From the NCBI GenBank assembly GCA_963556145.1, contig OY744464.1, forward strand, positions 1 through 64,000: a DNA stretch of 64,000 nucleotides. The letters are read 5' to 3'. Numbering within the stretch: position 1 is the first letter of the stretch; every line of letters begins with the position of its first letter. The notes beneath the pieces were generated by a model. That model was not told the DNA's origin. It saw only the letters and a program-made list of their open reading frames with translations, and did not search any database. The stretch is from Hygrocybe punicea. Taxonomy: Eukaryota; Basidiomycota; Agaricomycetes; Agaricales; Hygrophoraceae. Shown piece after piece: positions 47,246 to 58,991 of this stretch. A program made the position numbers and the translations under genes.

Positions 47246-47985
47246 GACCGCTGTTAGATTGGGATTTATAGGCAAGTGAAAACATACCGATCGGAATAAA
47301 ACTACCTCAACTCTCAGCTTGATAATAGTCTTCCTTGCACAGTGGAGGCTCATCGTCTTCAGTGGATTACTGCATTACATGTATGTCAACAGATGTTTGG
47401 GCAACAGTGACATATACCATATATTTCCCATATGGATCGCCTTCGTCGTGAGCGACTCTCCACATCGCCCTTGTCGTCTTCGTTGCTGTGCGCTCAGTCC
47501 GCCACCGTTAGTTCTGCTGATTGAGGCCGTTGGTCGAAAATCTCGGGGGCGCTCCTGCTCGGTTTTGAGGGCGTGCAGGGGGGCGTGCTTGGCGCGAATC
47601 GTCGCCGTCGTTGTAGTAGTCCTCGTTCCCGTCGTTGTTGAATGTGAGTGTGGCGGAGGCGAGTTGGGGGGCGCGTTGGTGGTAGCAAAGGCAAGTGTCA
47701 ATAATAATATATTCAGAGTATTAATAATAATTAAATATTTATTTGTCTCTGGAGTGTGAAATCACGGCTTGGAGTGTACAAAGTGGAAAGGGCAAGTGTT
47801 CAAAGTGAAAGTGGAGTGTGCAAAGTGAAAGCACAAGCGTACGAAGTAAAGAAGGAAGAGTGCGAAGCAAAACAGAAGTGTAAGAAGTTAAGGTGAAGTC
47901 GTGTGAATTGAATCTGTTGGAGTGCAAATGGAGTTGGTGTCGTGCAAAGATAATTGATGGTGTTTAAAGTTTATTCAGCAATTTC
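47246..47985. other. Spacer with short frames and AAGTG-rich stretch
   Basis: A basic, low-complexity frame at about 47.3-47.75 kb on both strands has no domain support. Around 47770-47940 a degenerate repeat of GTGCAAAGTG/AAGTGTGAAG type occurs. No gene supported. Confidence 0.35.
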
Positions 47986-47989
47986 AAGG

Positions 47990-48432
47990 ATAATCATTTT
48001 GTCCAACAAGGACCCTCATAGTGATCGGATGGTAGATTCCTTATCAGACACTCTGCCGATCAAATTACTTCTGAGAGCGGTATACAAGTCTTCACTTTGT
48101 TAAAGTCAGCAGAGATAGGCAGGCGATATAAATATATCTCACTCCACTTCACCGAGATGGGATATCATTTCAGATATAAGTTGAACAGCGCGAAAACGAA
48201 CTGTCTTATCTTTTGCAGAGAAGCCTTGAAAGAGCCAAGTGAGAAGACGGGAAACAAAGTGAGAGGCGAGGGTATCGTTGTCTTCGTCAGAAATGCCATT
48301 GCATGGGGAGCAAGTATACAATTTGAGTTCGAAATAACCATTGAAACGTTCACAAACTTGACATACTCGCCGATAAACTTCACCGTGTGATCGGCCGTCG
48401 CAGAGCCCTTTTTTACCGCTAAGATTCGGCTA
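47990..48432 (-). pseudogene. Fragment of a condensin subunit gene (CAP-G/Ycg1-like HEAT repeats)
   Basis: Three minus-strand exons read like the N-terminal part of condensin non-SMC subunit CAP-G: a block with KFIGEYVKFVN (to about 48348), a block with FVSRLLTWLFQGF and AKDKTVRF, and, after a GT-AG intron (about 48140-48092), a block with DLYTALRSNLIG and SDKESTIRSL. A TGA follows directly, and the next sequence does not continue the HEAT repeat. The remainder of this large gene (about 1,000 residues in intact homologues) is missing, so it is a truncated, broken duplicate. It ends about 10 bp before the first ATG of the Crinkler-type gene. Confidence 0.62.
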
Positions 48433-48440
48433 AGCTTCCC

Positions 48441-51400
48441 ATGTCTCCTGTGTCTGGCAAGTCCAACTGTTTCACGTTAGCCGCATCTGAGTCCCACCTA
48501 CGCAAGCCCGAAACGCAGTCATTGATGTCCTCAGTGCCTACTGAACTTTGGTGCATTGTTGACGATGATGCTACCGGCGCACCCTTCACAATCGATTTAC
48601 CGGGAAATATCAACACGTTGGGTGTGAAGACACTCATCAGAGCACAGGGCATTGACATTGAGAATGCCAGGGATCTTATCCTTTGGAAGGTGAGGACAAT
48701 CGTCCAAACGCGCTAACTCCATCTCACAACCTCTTGCTTATGACGTTCCACGTGCACTTTTATTATTTGCGCGATAGAGGCTGCGCGATCGCGCGAATTG
48801 GAACTGCGCGGTTTCACAAAGTACATGGACTTTGTTTTTTTGGCATTGCTGTGCGTCTGTGGGGCCATTTGGGGTGAATAGTACATTTAATTTATTTCTA
48901 CCTGTATACTTAGAGTGTTTTAGTCAACTATTAGCTATATTTCAGCAAGCTTTGTGGGCACAAAGCAGCCTCGATGAGCATGACCGCTAATTTTGGATTT
49001 CCTATTTTGGGCAAGCTTTGTGATGTAGAGATTTGATTGCACGATCCGATCATTGGCCAGGCCATCACGATGACAACTCATATCAAATTTGATATCACAT
49101 GATTGTTGCAACCAAAACAGGCAGCTTGTTGATTTCTTGCTCAGAGTTAGAGTCTGCTTCGTATTGCACAAAGCTTGCTGAAATTAGCTAATAGTTGACT
49201 AAAACACTCTAAGTATACAGGTAGAAATAAATTAAATGTATTATTCTCCCCAAATGGCCCCACAGACGCACAGCAATGCCAAAAAAACAAAGTCTGTGTA
49301 CCTTGTGAAACCGCGTGGTTCCAATTCGCGTGATCGCGCAGCCTCTATCGCGCAAATAATAAAAGTGCACGTGGAACGTCATACTTGCTAGCTCAACGTC
49401 GCCGAACCTGTTGATCCTGATGACACCCTTCTTCACCGTATTCATCAGCGGGGCAAAGATCTAACCAAGTTCGCCACCAAGATGAGTGCAGCGGAGAAGG
49501 TTTTGCTGCATTTTTCGCAATCTCTTGTGGATCACCTGCACATATTCGTTCAGGTTCCGAAAGCTGGTGAGTCATATTCCATGGTGTCTTCTCTTCCGTA
49601 GTTGAATCTATCTTGTTACCGTTGCCCTATTTCCACTGCGTCAGCTTCTCGCAAGCGCGCTTATGATATCCCCTTAGCAGACGAGCACCCCACCCGCCTC
49701 GCGGCAGAAGAGACGGGTCGTGCAGCCAAGAAGCCACGGATAGGTGAATGCCTTTCCTTTAGAACCATGCTCAAGCTTTCTTGAGCTGATATATATTCCC
49801 AGATTCTTACATTGTGGATGATGGCCCTCGTTACGTGAATTTCGGTACAGCTTCTACGCTACTCTTTCCTTCATTGCCTTTAATAACGTTTTCAGGGTTT
49901 CGTCAACTTCACTATGATGGCTCCCCATCGGATCATTACTTGCGTTTCTATGAGCAGTTTTGGGGCGTTCCTCTACCCCAGAAGCACATTTCTCTCAAGG
50001 ATTCGGTCGCTAATCCTGACGATGAAGAGAACGACGAGGAGAATGGGGGAGAGAATGATACCGATCTACTCCCCCTGACGCCGCCCCCGATCCTTGACGT
50101 CCCTTGGGCGAAACTTCTCATTCGTGCCGAATACCTTAGAGTCTATAAATGGGTTGAAGATATGTACAAAGTGGGCAAAATATATCGTCCGTCTGGAATT
50201 ATTATCACAGGACAGCCTGGAATCGGTCAGTACTCTATCATCGATACGAGGACCCTGCTTTTTTTATACTCATTTGTGCATAGGAAAAACATTCTGGGCA
50301 TACTACGCTCTTCGCCGACGTCTCGGGGAAAAGTCTGTTTCTATGTGGTTTCAAGGAACCCTGCTCTATCTCTTCTGTTCCAAAGGAGTCCTCATCGTCC
50401 CTGCCTCATTCGCCTTCAACAAATTTAACCCACGTATATGGACTATCATTGATTCTGCTCAATCACCCTCCGGGATACCGAGTGCTATGACCCATTTCCC
50501 GCCTGGTGTCTTCCCCATATACATCACCTCCCCTCGGTTAGAATGCTGGTCAGGGATGGCGCAGACATGGACGTCCCATCGGGTGATAATGAATCCTTGG
50601 ACGAAGGCGGAGATCCAGTATGCGTAAGTATGTTCCTTTCATGACCCACTCATGCTGAGCTGTCTCTTCCACCACAGCATCGAGCTTTCAGATCTAGTGC
50701 CGAACGACGTGTTACAGAGATATGATCAATTAGGCCCCACCGCACGCTTCTGCTTTGAATTGTCTTCCGATGAAGTTGAATGCCACATCTCTGATCATGA
50801 CGAATCACTCGGCAGAACTGATCCCGGTCTCCTCAGAGCGGTTTTCTTGAATGGTGCCAAATTGTCACTTGATACCTTCTCGCAGAAAATCTGCCTGATT
50901 CGGCGCATACGAGGAGATCCACTGGGTTATGGGCGCTTTACAACTGATCTCATCTCGCCTGCAGTTGAGCAACTGGTTGCACAGAGGCTTGAGCATTTCA
51001 GTGAAGATCAGCTATTGGATATGTGGACCAACTTTTCAAAATTTGGCGATGCTCGGGGAATGACTGGTTCGATATTTGAAGCTTTCGTCCGTCAGCATTT
51101 CAGAACGCGCATCAATCTAGACGCTACGCCAATGGTTCGGTCCAACCGTGCCAATTCCCACTGGCATGCTTCATTCAGCACCAAACGGCCTCAGACCGCC
51201 ACCGTTCACGGAGTGGCACAGCAAGTTTTCTCTCTCCAGGTTGATGTTGGCAGCACATTCATCTATGATACCACCAATCTAAATATTCAACCAGGCGTCT
51301 ACTACCTACCCCGAAGTGGCCAACAAGTCGCTCTTGACTCCTTTATATTAAGTGGAGGACATCTCTACGTGTTTCAATGCACTGGAGGCTGTGATCACAG

Positions 51401-51485
51401 CATGAAGGATGGCCTTGTTGACTTTCTTGCCTCTTGTGGTGGGCTACCTCCCCGCACAAACTGGCATTTTGTGTTCCATCAGTAA
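48441..51485 (+). CDS. Crinkler-type (CRN) effector: ubiquitin-like header, P-loop NTPase, nuclease-like C-terminus
   Basis: Start is ATG 48441 or, fitting the family better, ATG 48525. Exon 1 encodes the header with ELWCIV and LILWK. Intron 1 contains a 641-bp TIR element. Exon 2 (about 49393-49565) has PVDPDD and ends with HIFVQVP. The NTPase Walker A (GQPGIGKT) spans an intron at about 50226-50282. The last exon carries a restriction-endonuclease-like pattern (LDSFIL, then FQCTGG). In the CRN family such proteins are proposed host- or rival-targeting effectors, derived from NTPase-nuclease modules (Zhang, Burroughs and Aravind, 2016). The final residues and stop come from the Plavaka terminus at 51477, so the normal C-terminus is missing. 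Expression is unknown. Confidence 0.75.
48739..49383. mobile_element. TIR element (MITE) with TA target duplication, in Crinkler intron 1
   Basis: The element spans 48741-49381 (641 bp). Terminal inverted repeats of roughly 215 bp start TGACGTTCCACGTGC and differ at few positions; the centre (about 48960-49160) is unique. TA flanks both sides. A CGCGAT-rich palindrome lies near each end. It has no coding capacity. TA duplications suggest mobilisation by a Tc1/mariner- or similar transposase. Its position between the donor near 48690 and the acceptor near 49392 means the intron can absorb it. Confidence 0.88.
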
Positions 51486-51502
51486 ATGTGCACAAGGTCC
51501 GG
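51477..51502. repeat. Plavaka left terminal inverted repeat
   Basis: Begins CATCAGTAAATGTG and pairs with 59882-59907 with about three mismatches over 26 bp. It supplies the stop codon of the Crinkler-type gene. Confidence 0.85.
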
Positions 51503-51932
51503 GGTGGTCTGACTCGGTCTGGTGTTGTCTGGTCCAGACCCGCCAGACTCCCAGACCACGAAGACCCTTCAGTAGATTCCCCTCTGGACCAGATTGCCCA
51601 AGTTACTCCAAGACCTCCAAGACCTCCAGACCGTGCAAGGGACCTTCGGGTCAGACCTTCTGAGAAGACTGCTACCAGACCACTGGCAGTCATCGCACTG
51701 GCCAGACCATCTCAGACACTCAAAGGTAGGGAACATTGAATCATATATTCTTGCAGTAATTCTATCCCATGCACATTATAAAAAATAGAATGACCGGCGC
51801 TCACAACTCAACATTGTCCGATGCCAAACCCACTCACAGCTACCCGGGCCGTGACCCTCAGAAAGGGAGGGTATTCTAGTAGATTGCTATTAGACGACTG
51901 CTAGTATACATGTTGTAGATTGTGACTCACCT
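51503..51932. repeat. Plavaka left subterminal repeats
   Basis: Multiple GGTCTGG/CCAGACC units in both orientations between 51503 and 51720, then non-coding 3' flank of the partner gene. Equivalent to 40511-40950. Confidence 0.8.
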
Positions 51933-54218
51933 TCATTCCATGTCGGATATCATAGCACGTTCATCAGTTTCGTCAGTCAGATCTATGAATGTTTTGGTTT
52001 TGTTGATGTTGGAAGCAGCTTCGAGAATGCGTCCCCACGTTACTGGGCCAATCTTGGCGACGGAAGTCCCATAAGCCTTTGTCTGCTGATACCAGTTTGT
52101 TTCCGAGAACATATCCTTTCCTTTGTCGAGGCCCATAGTTGAAGTTCCAGTCCTCCAGAATTTGATTGCTTGCTCAGCCTAAAACCGTGATCAACCAATG
52201 TCGTTTGCACATGTATATCAAGGTACGTACCGCTGCGACAGACAACTTAAGGGCACCGCTAGGGGGGACTTGGGCAAGGAAATCGTTGGGAGCGTTTGCG
52301 GTGTCGGTTAGATGTGTTGAAAAGATCTTGAGAACAAGTGCCGATTGGAAGGCACCCGCTTTGTTCTGAAAGCGGTCTGTTAATAAAATGGTGTATAAAT
52401 GTGTAGTAATAGCACCTTGGGATCTTCCCCTGCATACAGGAATGGGAGACCAGGTCCAAGTGCCCAATTGGCGTAATCGGCGCGCCATTTCTTATCTTTG
52501 GTGGAATCAGATGTCACCTTTTCGGCCTCAAAAATAGCAGCAACGTTGGAAATGCCCTTTTGAGAAAATTTCGCCCGCCAATCATAAAAACGTTGCATGG
52601 CCTAAAATACTCTTATTGTGAAAGATATTTTTAGTCAGGATAGATATACGCACCACAGAAAAGACAACGTCATTATGGGAAATTTTGCCGTAAGCGTTGC
52701 CAGGGTAGACAGTGTCAAAGCAGGCTTGCATCTCCGAGTGAATGCTGGGGCTATCTGTATCCCAGGGGTCGGTCAGGGTACCGAGAAATTTGCGCCAAAG
52801 GGGGGAGAACTCTTCACTCCAATGCGCCTTGATGTCAGCGGGCAGGTCATTTGCAGAGAATCGAGTGCGGCCAAGCTTCACACTAACGGTATCTGCCTCG
52901 AGTTTGATGGTGGGTGCATTCCGCGTGATTTTTGCAATGGACTTCTGAAGGTAAGATATCAAATTATAGCAGAAAAACATATGATCGTTGCCGTACCTTT
53001 ATGTTTTTTGGCCCCAGGGTGGCTAGTTGCCCTGCACCTCCCTGGCCCCCACCCTCGTCGGAAAGGCCACCATATAAATCAGAAAACTTGCCACTGTGAC
53101 CCACTTCAGAACCGCCTCCAGCATCAACGTGAGAACCTTTAAAGTTGGTTTTGTTCCATAATATGGCTGTGTCAGCATTCGTTTTGAATTGAGGTAAGAG
53201 TCCCGATGGGTGGGCCGGTTTCATTTTCTTTAAGGGGCTGGCATTCAGAGTAAGATTCGTCAAATAACGTTCAGATGAAAAAGGAGGGGATACTTGCTGT
53301 TGCACGTTCTCCACGTCCTCAAATTTCCTTTTTTGATCATCCCTTGTTGCCTTCATCAAACGTAAGGCTTCAATCGCGTCACGCACTATCCCTCGTGTCG
53401 GTTTCTTGTCCTTTTTGTTCTCAGATCTGACCTTTTCCGTTGCTCCCGTTCCTTTTTCTCCCACTATTTCACTTACGCTTTCTTTCAAGTCCAAGTCCAT
53501 GTCGAAACTTTGAGCTTGGCTAGCACCCATATCTGGTATGTAGTCACGGTCAATCCATCCTTCATTATCGCGGTTGTCATCTAGAAGTGACTTTAGTACA
53601 TTTTCTTTGATCAGAAGACCGGCACCAATTGCTTCACCTTCACTTTCCTCCTCAAGAACAGGTTCCCGTCGAGGCTTTGGCTGGCGGAGCACAACCTGGG
53701 ATTCTTCCTCGCTGTCAAGTTCAACAATATCATTGCCATAGTTGAAGGCTAACAGTTCGTCAACTTCCTTCATGATTTCCGGTGTACTTTTCCTGACAGA
53801 TGATTTTGGGCGTTCAGCAACATTAACCACAATTTTCCCTGACGGTGGCCGAGCCGCATCCCTTTTACGATTTTCTTCATCAGCCGCCATCCTATTTTCT
53901 AAATCTGCTATCTTTTTCAGCTTTTTATCTTTGGCAGCCGCAACTGCAACGGCCTTTTCCTCTTTTTTGGCAAGAGCTGCGGCTTTGTCGGCAAGGACTT
54001 GAGCTGAGGTTCTACGCGGTTTAGTCTGATTGGCAACTACCATTCCTGGGTGGAGGTTTGCTCCAGCACGTCGTGCACGATTGGTTGCAAGTGTACCGTC
54101 TGCGAAAACGTTACATGTTAGCTTTGGCTACCTTTCTTTTGCAGGCGAATTCACTTGGGTGAGTTCCTTGACTTTTTCCAGTGCTGCCATTGACAGTTGT
54201 TGTGCGTTTGGCAGGCAT
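51933..54218 (-). CDS. Plavaka partner protein, Ala/Lys-rich coiled N-terminus, unknown function
   Basis: Start ATG 54218. The first exon joins by a GT-AG intron (about 54159-54102) to the main exon, which is rich in A, K and E with a likely coiled coil, then acidic and serine segments (to about 52997). Further exons at about 52944-52654, 52601-52417, 52375-52231 and 52177-51933 give an intact frame of about 690 residues. The C-terminal half is globular with aromatic residues (WRADYANWALG). Such a gene regularly accompanies Plavaka-type transposases in agaricomycetes, so a role as accessory DNA-binding or regulatory protein is plausible. Duplicate at 35365-40510 is broken. Confidence 0.75.
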
Positions 54219-54367
54219 ATTTTTTTGTCGGTTTTTTTTGGTAGTAGGTATGTGGTTCGAGTTCTGTTTTGTCCTTGTATTTCTGACTCTCAATTTGTGA
54301 TCTCACGCCCTAGCGGACTTGTCATTGTCTCGTACATAATTTCATCCCGATTGCACTTTCCGTACAA
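54219..54367. promoter_or_regulatory. Divergent promoter of the Plavaka gene pair
   Basis: The two start codons are 149 bp apart and point outward. The same interval is kept in the left copy (35216-35364). No clear TATA box seen. Confidence 0.55.
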
Positions 54368-57300
54368 ATGTCGAATCAACCTCGTTCCCGTCTCTTCGAG
54401 TGCCATCTTGGCAAATGCAAGGGCCGAAATAAAACATTCAAAAACCGATCTGGTTATACACAACACAAGAACTCTGCACACCCTCTGTTTGCCCAGCGAT
54501 CAATAGTGGAGGTGGAGGTGGTTGATGATGATGACCACGACGATCTTCCTTTCTTTGGCAACGACATGGATTTTGACTCTGCAGAAAATGATGGTATGGA
54601 GTATGATGCCTCGACTGCACCTCAAACTTCTTACACCCACGAGCACCCTATTCTGAATGGTAAGTCAGTTCAAACTCTTACTTAGTCCATGCTGTAATAT
54701 TACAGCAATCATTCAGGGATGCCGTGTGATATCAATGGCACTTATATTGATCCCCAAACCCTCCCAACACCAATCGAAAAATCACCTTCCGACTTTTCAC
54801 CCTACTCGTCTTGTTCCGAATTCCGGATTGCCGAATTCCTATTTAAGAGAAACCAGATGCCAGCTACAGAAATTGACGACCTCATGGATATGTGGGGAGA
54901 TCACAGCGGTACAGCGCCATTTTCCAATCATAAAGATGTCTATAGCACAATCGACTCTATACCTATTGGCGATGCCCCATGGGAATCTTTTTTGGTCTTG
55001 TATTCAGGTGACCTTCCAAATGGAGTGGTGCCTCCTTGGATGACGACAGAGTATGAAGTCAGGCACCGGAATCCGAGCGTTGTTATCAAGAACCAACTTT
55101 CCAACCCCGACTTCAAGGACGAAATTAATTATACCCCATTTCAAGAATTTGCTGAGAATGGCGAGCGCCAATGGCAAAATCTAATGTCGGGCAATTGGGC
55201 ATGGAGTCAGGCTGTGCGTATCCTTATAGGTTTTCTTATGCTGATTTGGGCATATTGCTGAATTAATATTTAGGATGTAATTGCCGAACAATCAGAGGAT
55301 GTCCACGGTGGAATGTTTGTTCCAATAATCCTCGGTAGCGACAAGACAACTGTTTCTGTTGGCACGGGAAATACTGAATTTTACCTGTTATACGCATCGC
55401 TTGGGAATGTTCACAACAGCACACGATGAGCACATCGTAACGCTGTTTCAATTGTTGCATTCCTCGCTATCCCAAAGAGTAAGTGCTGTTATTGCAAAGT
55501 TGATGCCTATATTAAAGAAACCCTAGCCGATGCGCAATATAAGGATGATCCAGCCTTTCGAAAATTCCGGCGGCAGCTTTTTCACTCATCACTGGCTGCA
55601 ATATTAGAGCCACTTCGTGCCGGGATGACAACACCGGAACTTGTAATGTGCCCTGATGGTCACTACCGTAGGGCAATCTATGGAATTGGTCCATACATCG
55701 CAGATTATCCCGAACAGGTTCTGCTTTCATGTATTGTTCAAGGTTGGTGTCCGAGGTATGTCAGTGTTGTAATCACCTCTTGCATAACGGCTGACTTATT
55801 TATCTTAAGATGTTCGGCACGAGCACATGATTTAGACTGCAATGCAGGGCTCCGTTCACAAGAACATACAGAAGCCCTCGCTGAATTGTTCGATCTTAAA
55901 ATGTTGTGGGAAGACTATGGGATAGTTGGTGATGTCATTGTACGTACACCATTAACCTTGTGAGACATATGCTGAATTGATTACCAGCCATTCACAGCCT
56001 CTTTCCCAAGGGCAGATATACATGAACTTTTGACTTCCGATCTCTTACATCAGATCATAAAGGGTACTTTTAAGGACCATCTCGTTACTTGGGTTTACGA
56101 CTACCTAAAAATAACACATGGTGAAGCCCGTGCTTCTGCAATTGTGGCAGACATTGATCGCTGGTATGTGATATGATATACTTTTTATCTGCTTTTTTGA
56201 ATCTGTTACTTTAGGATTGCTGCTGTTCCGTCATTTCCAGGCCTGAGGCGTTTTCCACAAGGTCGAGGTTTTAAACAATGGACAGGAGATGATTCAAAGG
56301 CGCTGATGAAGGTCTGCCTACCATTTTTTCCAGCTTCGGCAACTTCTGAGAGAAATTGAGTAGGTATACCTTCCCGCAATAGCTGGTCACGTACCGAGCC
56401 AAATGATTCGTGCAATTGCAGCATTTTTAGATTTTTGTTATCTTGTTCGACGTTCTGCACACACGGAATCCACCTTGGCAGCCATAGATGAAGCTTTGGC
56501 ACGGTTCCATCGTGAACGCACTGTCTTTGAGATCCCAGGTCTTTGTCCCGATGGTATCTCATTACCCCGCCAACACTCTATGATACACTATCGGAAAGTT
56601 ATTGAGCTCTTTGGGTCACCAAATGGACTGTGTTCTTCAATTACGGAATCTAAACATATCAAGGCCGTTAAGGAACTCTGGCGACGCTCCAGCCATTACA
56701 AAGCTTTGGGGCAAATTTTGCTCACAAATCAACGTATTGACAAGTTGGCTGCTCTATGTGCCGATTTTGCAGCACGAGGGATGCTAGGTCATCCTGAAGT
56801 CACAGCAATTGCCACTTCCGATGAGGCGGTAACGTCTGGTATTGCAGGTATCGATATTGATCGCCAGTTGGATGACGAAGATGCAAGTGCTGTGGCAGGC
56901 CCACGTACCCTTGCAGAAGTCACATTAGCAAAACGAAATGGTCTGTTATATTGTGTCTACTACGACCTGTAACTGAAAGTTGTGGTTGTAGCACCCAAGT
57001 CTCAATATCCTCGGCAACTTGCTGTTCTAGCAGAGCAATTAAATATTCCACAGTTTCCTGAACTTATACGCCGGTTTCTATATGACCAGTTGTACCCTGA
57101 TGCACCAATGCCTGCTTCCAATGTCGATCTTAACCATTGCCCCACTTTGTGTACCCGCATTTATATTTGCCCCTCCGCCGTTGCCATGTTCTATGCACCT
57201 AGTGATCCATCTGGCATTGGTGGCATGTATTGTGAAAGAATTCGAGCAACGCCATCCTGGCATGGTGGTCCACCTCGAAATGACTGTGTCTTCTTGACAA

Positions 57301-57656
57301 AGGATTCCGAGGCAGAAGGAATGCGGGGATTACATGTTGTTCATATACGATTTTTTTTCAAATTCACTCATAACGCCGAGCAATATCCATGCGCATTGGT
57401 TCAGTGGTTCTCAACCACCAATGAACCATGTGAGGATACGACGATGTGGATTGTTCAACCAGATATTGACCACTATGGTCGGCCAGTGGAAACAGTCGTC
57501 CATGTGGACTGCATCGTCCGGGGAGCACTACTCATACCTGTCTACGGCTCGGAGTTCCTTCCGCCTCATGTCAATTTTTCAAATTCATTAGGCTTATTTA
57601 AAGCCTACTTCGTCAACAAGTATGCCGATCACCATGTGCATGAGATTGCCTTCTAG
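54368..57656 (+). pseudogene. Plavaka transposase, full length but with one in-frame TGA
   Basis: ATG at 54368. Exon 1 has a C2H2-like finger. After introns (54660-54704 or so; 55214-55273) come the conserved blocks of the family: FVPIILGSDKTTVSV, YGIGPYIADYPEQVLL, IVQGWCP, DLLHQIIKGTFKDHLV, GLRRFPQGRGFKQWTGDD, and later SLPRQHSMIHY and GLCSSITESKHIKA. Introns near 55480, 55757, 56163, 56311 and 56950 keep the frame. At 55427-55429 a TGA stands where the pattern expects Arg, directly after a CGA codon. No other break is seen; the stop is at 57654-57656. Without readthrough the product would lose the catalytic region. Confidence 0.85.
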
Positions 57657-57724
57657 CATTCAACCTGATCCATCTCCTGCATTCCAACCTCCATGTCCTG
57701 CTTGACGATCATCCTTTTGCCTAG

Positions 57725-58991
57725 GCATCGCATCCTTCACTGAGGACTTCCGAAATGAGATTGCCATCATTGGACTGCAAGACGAGCGTGTTCTGGTGGA
57801 GGATGATTACCATGATTACCCCGACTTCGTGAAACTCTGCAAAGCCCCACACGGATATCCTGCAACAAGCCTGCAATGGCAGCCAGCCACGGCCTCCACT
57901 TACACATGGTCGCAGAAATCTCCAGCAACGGAGCAGCTCGCTACGACTGGGGGTGCATTGAGGGTCTGGGAGTACTCTAGTGATGCACCACCTCCGATTT
58001 CTGGGTATGTTGGACGGCAGTCGAGTTCCGGAGGACATAGCCTGACGCTGAAGACTTCGCTGTCTGGAGTATGTTCTTGTGTGCTCGACTGTGCCTTCAT
58101 GACAATCTCAGCCTCTTCTTTGTAGCAATCAAAAGTGCAAAATCACTCTATGGGTGCTCCCTTGACAAACTTTTCGTGGAACGAGAAGGCACCCAGTCTA
58201 GTGGTGACATCATCAATCGATACGACATGCACCGTATGGAACATCGATACTGCAACCACCATCACGCAGCTCATCGCGCAGGATCGTGAGGTCTACGACG
58301 TTGCATGGCCTCCAGGATCCACCGACATTTTTGTATCAGTGGGAGCAGACGGAAGCTTACGAGCTTTCGATCTGCGCAGTTTAGAGCACTCCACAATTCT
58401 TTATGAAACCCCAGCACCAAAGAACGTAGCACCTGCCCCTTCCTCCTCACCCACAGGGTCAGCCCGCCCACCAACGTCACCACTTTTGCGCATTGCTTTC
58501 AACCCCGCGGACTCCAATTACATGTCTACTTTCCACATGGACGGCGCAGACATACAGATCCTGGACATGCGAAGTCCAGGTCAGCCTGTCATTGAACTCA
58601 GAGGTCACCACACGCAAATCAACACGTTGGGATGGGGCTCGGTGGAAAATCCTCTGCTGGCCACTGCAGGTAAGTTTTCACACCCTTAAATTCAGCGATG
58701 ATGAACTGGGTTGCCGTAGGCGATGATTGTCAACTCCTACTCTGGGATCTGGCCCATTACACGCAAGCAGCAGCGTCGCCGCGGAGTGCAGGTTCTCGGC
58801 TAAACTCACCGCCGCCTGATGTCAAAAAGCACGTAGTTAATGATCCAGTCATGGCTTACACGGTGACCAGAGAGATTACGAACTTGGCATGGTCGCCGCA
58901 GATAGCGGGGTTGACAATGAACACAGGGAATTCGACTGCACCAGGTGAATGGGCCGCCATTGCCTTGGGAAAGTCGATCAAGGCTATATAG
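57725..58991 (+). pseudogene. Captured DCAF7/WDR68-type WD40 gene, 5'-truncated
   Basis: The first readable exon starts after an acceptor at 57724 and lacks a start codon and the N-terminal part found in intact homologues. From there three exons (to about 58070, about 58126-58668, about 58716-58991) give an unbroken frame with the highly conserved WDR68 blocks: GYPATSLQWQP, LTNFSWNEKAPS, TSSIDTTCTVWNI, REVYDVAWPPGSTDIF, DGSLRAFDLRS, MDGADIQILDMRSPGQPV, CQLLLWDL and ITNLAWSP. Intact orthologues are scaffold proteins linked to DYRK kinases and CUL4-DDB1. It lies between the transposase stop and the right Plavaka end, so it travels with the transposon. Confidence 0.82.

Noticed and set aside
47319..47759. 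146-codon plus-strand frame
   Set aside because: Opposite frames are equally open; low-complexity R/V/C-rich and T/P-rich products, no conserved pattern.
51409..51739. Frames across the Plavaka end
   Set aside because: They recur inverted at the left copy and follow the CCAGACC repeats; not genes.
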